NCBI GenBank assembly: GCA_012845835.1
Contig: JABAKD010000023.1
Coordinates: 5,810,137 to 5,874,136, forward strand
From: Undaria pinnatifida
Lineage: Eukaryota; Sar; Phaeophyceae; Laminariales; Alariaceae
DNA length: 64,000 bases
Direction of reading: 5' to 3'
In this document: piece after piece, positions 57,212 through 64,000 of the stretch
Layout: every line of letters begins with the position of its first letter
Numbering within the stretch: the stretch's first letter is position 1
The notes under the pieces: model-generated
Seen by the model: the letters and a program-made list of their open reading frames with translations, nothing else
The model's database searches: none
Told to the model about the DNA's origin: nothing
Program-made: the position numbers and the translations under genes

Positions 57212-57509
57212 GAGATTTTTCGGTCTTCACTCTTTATTTCATATCATAAGAAAAAATGCTCGCGGACACTACCAGGCCCAAGTGTGCATCTAGCTAGCCC
57301 GCCAGTCGGGGAAGAAGACGAAGCCATCGGTTGAGACGACACCGAGCAACATAGTCACGTGAAACTAAGTAGCTCAGTGGCCAGTCCTATATAATAACCG
57401 GAACACAATCTGTTTCAGCGTTCGTTGATTCATTGTCACCGACTTCGTGAGAGGGATCTCCGGTGCTCTCACCTCGCGCCACGTGATGTAAGTGTCTAGG
57501 AATGGTAGA

Positions 57510-57602
57510 AACTTCGGGCTTTTTTCTCCGGTGATACCGGTGCGAACCCACGCACGTAAGCCTCAGAAGCGGACAGCCTATCCACAAGACCACGCGGTCA
57601 CG
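57510..57602 (-). repeat. tRNA-like sequence (SINE head or tRNA relic)
   Basis: Read on the minus strand: tggtcttgtggatagg (A-box-like), cgcttctgaggc (an anticodon-arm-like stretch) and gcgtgggttcgcacc (B-box/T-arm). It could be a diverged tRNA-Arg-like gene, but the arms do not all pair convincingly. A SINE head is equally likely. Confidence 0.4.
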
Positions 57603-57685
57603 TCACTGAGTGGTCTAGTAGATAGTGCGGCGATATAACTGACATTCGTGTGTCGTGGGGGTTCGAATCCCACCACGAAGTCATA
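57603..57685 (+). repeat. tRNA-like sequence with perfect B box
   Basis: tggtctagtagatagtgcgg (A-box-like) and gggttcgaatccc (perfect B box). The T-arm has two extra G residues, so it is unlikely to be a working tRNA. It lies back to back with the minus-strand tRNA-like sequence, sharing the boundary. Confidence 0.45.
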
Positions 57686-58321
57686 CGAATGTATTGTTTC
57701 GAACCGTGCGCGTTGGAGACATTATTTAATGGTTGTGGTGCAGTTTCTTGATAGACAATGACAAATTTGGGTGAGGAGAGAACCCCGGAAATCCATGTGA
57801 AGAAAAGACGGAGAAAGCAAATTAATGAAATCCAAAACATATGTTTAGTTGGTTATATAACACCGCCCACTGAGCGATATGCTTAGTCTAGTCACTTGGC
57901 CAAGCAGGTAAAAGGATAGTGCTTTAGACTATAACTAATACAGTAGGATGAGTTAGTGTTTTCCCCCCTCCGAAGTTGTCAAGCGACAGCACCACTCTTT
58001 CAGCCGCTCTGTCGACTGTTCTTAGTCCGGAATCTGACTCTCTTTTCATTTTTTTGTCGCATGGACTGCTCTCTACTCTTGCCTCCAATTCCCAGTGCTC
58101 GTATTCGACCAACCAATGTCCCCTTGGCAGCACCACTGTAATGATACCTCCGGATCTCATCCTCACACATCACAAATGTAAAAAGACTTGCGATATCCAG
58201 CATCGGGACACGGTCGTGTCGTTCAGGGTTTCGCTATTTATCTTGAGCAACAAGGCTGATATCCTCAAGATATGCCTGAAAAAGGTGTCCCCGCCACGAA
58301 ACACCTGAGTGCCCTCCTAAT

Positions 58322-58395
58322 GGGTAGCTGAGTTGGTAGACACCTGCAATACGGATACCAAGCAGCTACGTACGGGATTCACCATAACACGTGAG
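58322..58395 (+). repeat. tRNA-like A box only
   Basis: gggtagctgagttggtagac fits an A box well, but the B-box position (cgggattcacc) is poor. Likely a SINE-head relic. Confidence 0.35.
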
Positions 58396-58399
58396 TGCC

Positions 58400-59985
58400 A
58401 TTTGTGTTTGGCGTTCGTCACGAAGATACCCTTACGTTGCCAACCTGTTCTCAGCCTCTCACACGTCGGCTCTCAGCCCTACACAGAATTCATTACAAAA
58501 GGTTTGATAACCTTAAATATATAGCATAGATCTCACATGCACTGAGTGTTGAATAATCCCCCGATTGTGGCCTTTTTGTTAGAAATTGCGCGACAATATA
58601 CACCTCTACGCTACAAACCTTGACCGAAATGGGCCCCTGCAATACCCCCACACCCGGTCTAAGCCCGGGAGTCTGACGTCATTTAACACAAATAAATTAT
58701 GTATGAAATACCTCACTCGCTGAGTCAGCTGGGCAATCAATTATAATAACTCTGCAAGGCTTGGTCGAATATCTAGATGTTTATTGGAGTTTTGTGGCGT
58801 TGCGCAAGGTGAAGAACCAACACCATACGTAAAGCGGGTGATTATATCGCTCACCAAGGTCAGGCACCTACGAGGCAATAGAATAAGATTCTCAAATCTG
58901 TCTCCGGAGGTTTTGTTCCGCACAAAATGACGGCGCACACAAGATGTCACAAGGATGTCGGAGATCACCTCAGCATTGGTTCTATATAGGATACGCAGCT
59001 TAGCCTTCGCTGAACACATTTTCGTCGAGATCCTAACTTGGTGCCCAAAGCGTTTGCTAATAATGCAATAAAAACAGCTAGTGCTCCCGCACCGCAATGT
59101 CTGAGTGCGCGAGACATCTGAGTCCCATGTCCACGTACGATGCACGACTTGCCGCATCTCCTCCACAGTCCTCACACCCTCATCATCTTCATTCCGCTTA
59201 CCCCACCTAAAGAATGGCATACGTACGCTACTTCGTCACTGAAGTGTCTTTGTTTCATTCAACCCTACAGGGTGCCCACATTTTCTGTATTGTCGTTTGC
59301 GGTGCATATAACACGTCTACACCAAGCACGCCCGACAATTGGCCAAGCTCTCATCTTGTTAGGAACAAGTACCAGACTCCTTTGATCCAAGGTTCGCTCG
59401 TAAACACGTTGGATATCCTTGGTCTGAGATGTACCGGGCATACTCGTAGCTCTAAAATGTTCACAGTATCGTACCACCAGTCCACATGGTACAATCCAAA
59501 TGTGGCGTTAGACGCAACTTGTTTGGGATCTTGAAGCATCGAAGATCCAAGGGTGACCCAGAACACACGTGCTACAGTGGTATATAACGAAGTGGCAAGA
59601 TCCAAGCGTGACACATAGCACGCGTATCCTAGGAGCCAACGGTATCAAGAGGTTTTGACGTGACATTGCACACGTACCTTAGGACTCAACGGCATCGCAA
59701 GATCTACGAACTGGCGCGGCATGTTCGTGCTGAACCGTTTCATAAATTGATTGGTCGGGTTCCTTAACTCATCTCAGACTCATCCCCCGGTAGGGGTTGC
59801 AGTTGTATGATTGTGCCAAGAAGTCCCTGGGCGATTGAGTTCCTCATGTGAGGAACTGCCGGTCAATGAAGCACTTTTATGAGTACATAATATTTTGGGA
59901 CTAAGGCATAGAAGCTTGGTCGGGTTGTGCGACCGAATGCGTTCCAAGTCATTTTTCGGGTGAGATATTGAATTCCTCATGTGAT
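58400..59985. other. Unassigned; a 159-aa minus-strand frame
   Basis: The frame at 58741-59220 (-) is open for 159 codons with no recognised motif and no paralogue in the window. Neighbouring minus frames (59265-59614) overlap in different frames. A decayed mobile element is possible but not shown. Confidence 0.4.
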
Positions 59986-59989
59986 GAGC

Positions 59990-60165
59990 TCAGGGACTGA
60001 TGCTGCAACCCTACCGTCGTATGGCTCCTCAACCTAATATCGCCGGAATGCCATTCCTACTTTGCGGAATGATGTGTTAGTACAACACAAAACCATGGAA
60101 TTTGCAGATCTGGTCATCACACTCCGCGGTTCTGAAAATCGTTATATTTTGGTGAGGTTATAGAG
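59990..60165 (+). repeat. Family M MITE fragment
   Basis: atggctcctcaacctaatat, cgccggaatgcc and ccatggaatttg preserve the left inner part of family M. Termini are missing. Confidence 0.5.
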
Positions 60166-61175
60166 CTCAACGAGGTGCAGTATGCAGTGAGTATCTGGAG
60201 ACAGGAAAGAGTGCAGCTCTCCTGTGGCTTGTATGACCGCAAGGTCTACGAGTTGCGGTGCGCGCATTGGCTTAGCGTCGAACGCGACCCCGTAGGATCC
60301 CATGGCGACGGAAACCACAAATCTATCTTCTAAGCATTCAACGGGACCGTACACGTCAAGAGTGACTAGCGACGCCAAGCATCATGTGCCTTGTCACTAT
60401 CGGGATATGATTCATCACCGTAAGGATGAACAATCTTTGTCCGTACAATCAGCTTGCGGCTGAAGTGGTCGTCGTCCCAGGAATGAGTAAGTGGTACCGG
60501 TGCGGTCGACTACTACATCTTCCTGTACCGACTGCACCACTCCGTTCGTCGTCACGGTTAGAGTCACAACAGTGTTTGCGGACGGGTGCGTAGTCACGCC
60601 CAGCGAAGATGCTGTGTGTCGCCGAGCATGGCGGCTCGCCGAACAACACGAACTCGTCAAAAAAACATCGCAAGCCCGTGTTCGGGTTACCAGCGCGTTC
60701 CATCCACCCCCGTTGCGGTCATTAATGTGTCCAATGACCTGAGGTAGCGTAGCATACAGGTCCAGAAGTTGTTGGAATAATATTATCTTGTACAGGACGG
60801 GATCTAAGAGAGGGTGGAGGGGCGCGGTAAGAGGGATACCGTAATCACTTCGCGATGGTGCCCTCTGCATCATAGTGTATGGTATTGTGATGAGTTCGAA
60901 GGCATTTTCAATGGCGTTGTGGTAATCGGATTGAAATTCACGTCGGCTAAGATTCAAATACCCGTTAAAGGAATCGACAGCTCGCATCACCCTCAAACGC
61001 AACCGTGCAACAGTAGAAAGGCGCCAACTGTTTCTCGGCCCCATCGATTCTAAACGCTACTCCGAGACAATTTCAAAAGGTACACGTCGACAAGCTAATC
61101 CACGGTGTCGGTGTGTACGTAACAAAAAATATTAAATTCTTTGAAATTACAGCAATGAATGACGGCTCGTAGTCT

Positions 61176-61432
61176 AGACACGTGCTACGACAGGGGTACC
61201 ACTTTTTGGCTAAAATATGTTATGACTGCTGAGAGCTCCTCAACCATAAAGTCATGGGAGTGGCATTCGTTAGTTGGCATGTTAATTTGTTTGTATACCT
61301 AGGCCATGGCGTTTGGTGGTCGGGTTTGTTTTTGAGCTTCTCAAAATTGTTTTCGAGTGTGAGATTGGGAGCCCCTCAAGCGGTTAAAAGCCTCCAAAAT
61401 TTATTTGGTGCACTCCTATAGCGTAGCGTGCG
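61176..61432 (+). mobile_element. Family M MITE in the pseudogene intron, copy 1
   Basis: Left terminus acacgtgctacgacaggggt (61181-61200), inner ggagctcctcaaccataaag and cctaggccatgg, right terminus ctatagcgtagcgtgcgtca (61416-61435). About 255 bp. Confidence 0.75.
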
Positions 61433-61727
61433 TCAACAACTACCGGTGGAACCCCCCCTCCTGTGGTTAACTGCACAGTTGTGGTAATGTTTCGCTGCTA
61501 ACGGGTCTGTTGTCAAAATGAGCTACATGAAACACTCTTCGCACAAGGTACAGCGCATGCCACGTAAGACGGAGGTGTCCTGACCTGTACGGGGGGACGG
61601 GGGGTTACACCTTCCTTCACAACACGCGCTTCAGTGGGGCCGTGTGAGCACTACTGGTTTCCCACTGATTAGGCAGCCTCATAAACGTATTAAACGTATT
61701 AGTACACCCCTACCGTCGCGTGTGCTT

Positions 61728-61988
61728 CCTGACGCGTGCTACGATAGAGGTGCAACACGTTTTTCCTGTTTTTGGGAGCTTAGTTAAGACCTCTCTCCCG
61801 AAAACTGTTTTCGAGAAAAGTAAGAACGGCTACGGGATGAAAACTCCCATGGCCTAGGTACACAACAAGAATCATGCAAAAAATTGCCTATTTCAGACAG
61901 GGAGCTTTGGTTAAGGAGCCCCGTCATCCAGAAATCGTCCAGAAAACATTTCAGACGAAAAGTGATGCCTCTATCGTAGCACGTGCCT
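61728..61988 (-). mobile_element. Family M MITE in the pseudogene intron, copy 2
   Basis: The best-preserved copy. Termini: tgacgcgtgctacgatagag (61729-61748) and ctctatcgtagcacgtgcct (61971-61990). Inner sequence is inverted relative to copy 1. Length is about 260 bp, with no coding capacity, so it is a MITE. Confidence 0.85.
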
Positions 61989-62814
61989 GATTTACTGTAG
62001 ATCCTCGGCCAAGGAGCTCCGTCAGACAGATTGTGCTTAGATAAAACAATGCATTGGCTGTCGCACCACGAGTTTTATCGTGTCCCGACACCATGGTGTG
62101 CAGATGAAATGAAATAGTTGCTCCGTTAGATTAGAAAATCCAATCGGGTTTGGTCTGAGTACTCCATGCCCCACCAATCTTAGCGAACGTCAAGCGTTTC
62201 AAGCCGCCTCTGTATACGCACGCAATGGGCCGTTCCTACCGACCGTGGAGAATCCCCGCCAGTCTGTTAGTACTTGCTACAAAGTCCCTTTGCCTATGTT
62301 TAACTGAAACAAAAACGAAACCCGCCTGCGTATTCACACGCGCCATTGCTTGTATGACGCCCTCTCGCCGCTAGGGTCGGTGACCCACAGGTCGAGGTCG
62401 TCATTCGATTCCAACTGGAGCCTGATTCTTGACTCGTTTCTGCACCCCTCGTTGACGATATCTACGTTAAACTCGACGTCCCCCTGCGCCGTCGGATGCT
62501 TCGAACAGAACGAACAAACGAACTCCCTCGCTGTAGCCGATGGGGATATCGTGAATGCTAGCCGAACAGTTTACCGATCGATGTGTATATCACGCCTTGA
62601 TCGCGCTCAAAATTTGCTCGTCGCGGCTTCGCTGTAGAGGTAAGAGATACATCCCGGTGAAGGCGGGAAACGTCGTGTCGTCGTATTCCGCCAAGTTTCC
62701 CGACGCCGCAATCGCAGGTATACCGGCTCCGTCGGCAACATAAAACTTGTCACACTCCTGTTAACGAACCGCGGCCTTCAGCCTTGAGATCTAGAGTCAT
62801 GGGGTGAGACAAGC

Positions 62815-62949
62815 ATGCATACATAGTCTATAGAAAGATAATGACGTGATATCAACTGCGTAGAGGTGTTTATTACTATGGCCGATTTCGACTGCAAGTG
62901 GGGCGTTTAAACAAACTGGGTGGAAAAAAAAAAAAAAAAAACGGAGGCA

Positions 62950-62981
<32 letters not shown>

Positions 62982-63105
62982 GGGATCGGAGGAGGGGGAG
63001 GGAAGGGGTGGGGGGGGGTTCACAAGAAGGATCGAGGGAGGGGGGGGGGGGGGGCGGGGCGGGGCGGGGCATTTCAATATGTGCGCGGAAACTATAGAAG
63101 AAGTT
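62815..63105 (+). repeat. R1-associated module with long G tracts
   Basis: Matches 8520-8765: gataatgacgtgatatcaac, gtgtttattact, gccgattt, gggcgttt, then G tracts (62951-62980, 63040-63052) and tgtgcgcggaaactata. It cuts off the pseudogene on its 5' side. Confidence 0.75.
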
Positions 63106-63250
63106 TATTATGGTGGATGTGGGGTTTGAACCCACGACCCAAAAACCCATGGTCTGTCGACGACCCCATTTTGTTAACGTATTAATGGGGTATTAGTCCG
63201 TTTGACCACTTGCAAAAGCTTTACGACCCATAGCTTACCCAAACCAACCC
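63105..63250 (-). repeat. tRNA-derived SINE-like copy (family B)
   Basis: On the minus strand: A-box-like gtggtcaaacggac (63205-63218) and a good B box gggttcaaacccc (63125-63137). The spacing between the boxes (about 70) is longer than in a normal tRNA but resembles a tRNA with a long variable arm plus an insertion. Confidence 0.65.
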
Positions 63251-63254
63251 TCAT

Positions 63255-63600
63255 AGCGCTTGTGTCTGTCGTGCGGATGCGTAGTGATATAGATACTACG
63301 TGTAATGTATACGTGGTAGTCTCTCTTGATGGGCGAGCGTTATACTGGTAGACGGTTTCTCCAGACGTGAGTAATAACGCACCGGTATGGACCTGGCTCA
63401 TCGTTGACAGACTCCTGATTTCAGTTTTGTATGTTTCTGGTGGGGGCATGAACTGCGTCAGCTGTGATATATGCGTGTACGACCTTGGGCTGTTTGTGTT
63501 TTTCCCTGGGGTATTCCTCAGCTCCAGAGTGACCGGAGCCTGTCCTGTGACGACGGACTTGATTATGTGAGTTAATGTGAGAACAACAACAAGATAACTT
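63255..63600 (-). repeat. R2 repeat copy 4
   Basis: Minus-strand copy with the shared frame SVVTGQAPVTLELRNTPGKN, YTHISQLTQFMPPPETYK and TMSQVHTGA. The A-rich tail is missing; the (GTT)n-like head is at 63577-63592. Confidence 0.75.
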
Positions 63601-63724
63601 TGATCCATTTCGTACTCTCCTAGCCCCCAAAGCGTGAACGCCACACCATCAAGTCAAAGAGTGCCTCACCTTGCACTATTGAGGGATATTCAAAGCCTCC
63701 ATAACGCCGAACCTGCCCTATTAA

Positions 63725-63880
63725 GGCACTCTTATAAGTAGTGCAGGTGCCCGCAACGAGTTCAGGTAAAATCTCTGGACACACCCGGCACTATAGCGGG
63801 CCCAGTACTCTTATGAGTAGTGCAGGTGCCCAGGTAAAATCTCTGGACACACCCCGGCACTATAGCGGGCCCAGTACTAC
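63725..63880. repeat. Tandem duplication of about 75 bp
   Basis: ggtaaaatctctggacacac, ggcactatagcgggcccagt and gtagtgcaggtgccc occur twice. The units differ by a small indel. Confidence 0.85.
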
Positions 63881-63944
63881 GGCTGTGCGTTGGCCCTTGA
63901 GTGCGATTCCCACCGTGCGTGCTGATGTTTCACATTATTTTAAA

Positions 63945-64000
63945 AATTAAAATACACTCAAGCTGTGAGATCGAAGATTTTGTCGAAACTCATCTTTGCA
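63945..64000 (+). repeat. R1 repeat start, cut by the window end
   Basis: aaaatacactcaagctgtga continues as R1 to the last base, so another R1 copy extends beyond the window. Confidence 0.8.

Larger units (their letters stand above)
60330..62782 (-). pseudogene. Frameshifted, 5'-truncated paralogue of the last two WSC-gene exons
   Basis: Minus-strand 62782 to about 62345 aligns with exon 11 of the WSC gene: SGNLAEYDDTTF against SGNFEKYDDTAL; DIPIGYSEG; LDLWVTDPSGERASY against IDLWVTDPNGNRVSY. After an intron of about 1.6 kb, 60738 to about 60330 aligns with exon 12: GHINDRNGGGW, DEFVLFG, RDYAP, VTLTVTTNG, VTLDVYGPVEC. At least four frameshifts, a 36-bp-scale deletion near the exon start, a GT-to-GC donor change and loss of the stop codon (TAA to TTA) show decay. 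The acceptor (ctcag at 60739-60743) and intron position are conserved. Upstream exons are missing: R1-type repeat starts at 62820. Two family M MITEs lie in the former intron. Confidence 0.85.

Noticed and set aside
60142-60378. Resemblance of LDVYGPV to the start of a Copia integrase core
   Set aside because: The same stretch aligns with the end of exon 12 (VTLGSYDPVGC) of the WSC gene, and no further integrase motifs follow.

Overview
The window is nuclear DNA of a eukaryote with a repeat-rich genome and spliced genes. A brown alga (Phaeophyceae) or a close stramenopile relative fits best. The reasons are one large gene for a secreted protein with a WSC domain, long introns with GTGAGT-type donors, a chromodomain Ty3/Gypsy element, tRNA-derived SINEs and many simple repeats. 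The assignment rests on protein architecture and repeat content, not on a marker gene. No bacterial operon, rRNA or CRISPR array is visible.

Layout. 1-7.4 kb: a decayed NADAR-type ORF below a 231-bp tandem repeat, then a damaged Ty3/Gypsy integrase and an LTR-like block. 7.4-22 kb: nested repeats. They comprise a high-copy family (here R1) with strand-constant poly-G tracts, a family with a shared open frame and A-rich tail (R2), a TA-flanked Tc1/pogo-type element with an identifiable empty site, a 680-aa DDE-like transposase-type ORF, a (CATA)n array, and an inverted second copy of the LTR.

22.4-52.8 kb: the one convincing host gene, on the plus strand. I reconstruct 12 exons (778 aa). Splice phases close throughout and the total length is divisible by three. 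Predicted order: signal peptide, galactose-binding/discoidin-like domain, WSC domain, a DUF2135/YfaP-like beta-sandwich, an ephrin-receptor-like Cys module (GCC2/GCC3 type), a linker domain, and a second DUF2135-like domain. The introns, up to 13.9 kb, hold SINEs, MITEs, R1 copies, a foldback element and an 83-bp minisatellite with a 4-unit higher-order period. The protein would act in the cell wall or extracellular matrix.

52.8-64 kb: dispersed duplications, MITEs and tRNA-like heads. A minus-strand, frameshifted, 5'-truncated paralogue of the last two exons of the WSC gene lies at 60.3-62.8 kb, and further R1, SINE and R2 copies follow. Most other open frames are low-complexity translations or shadows.
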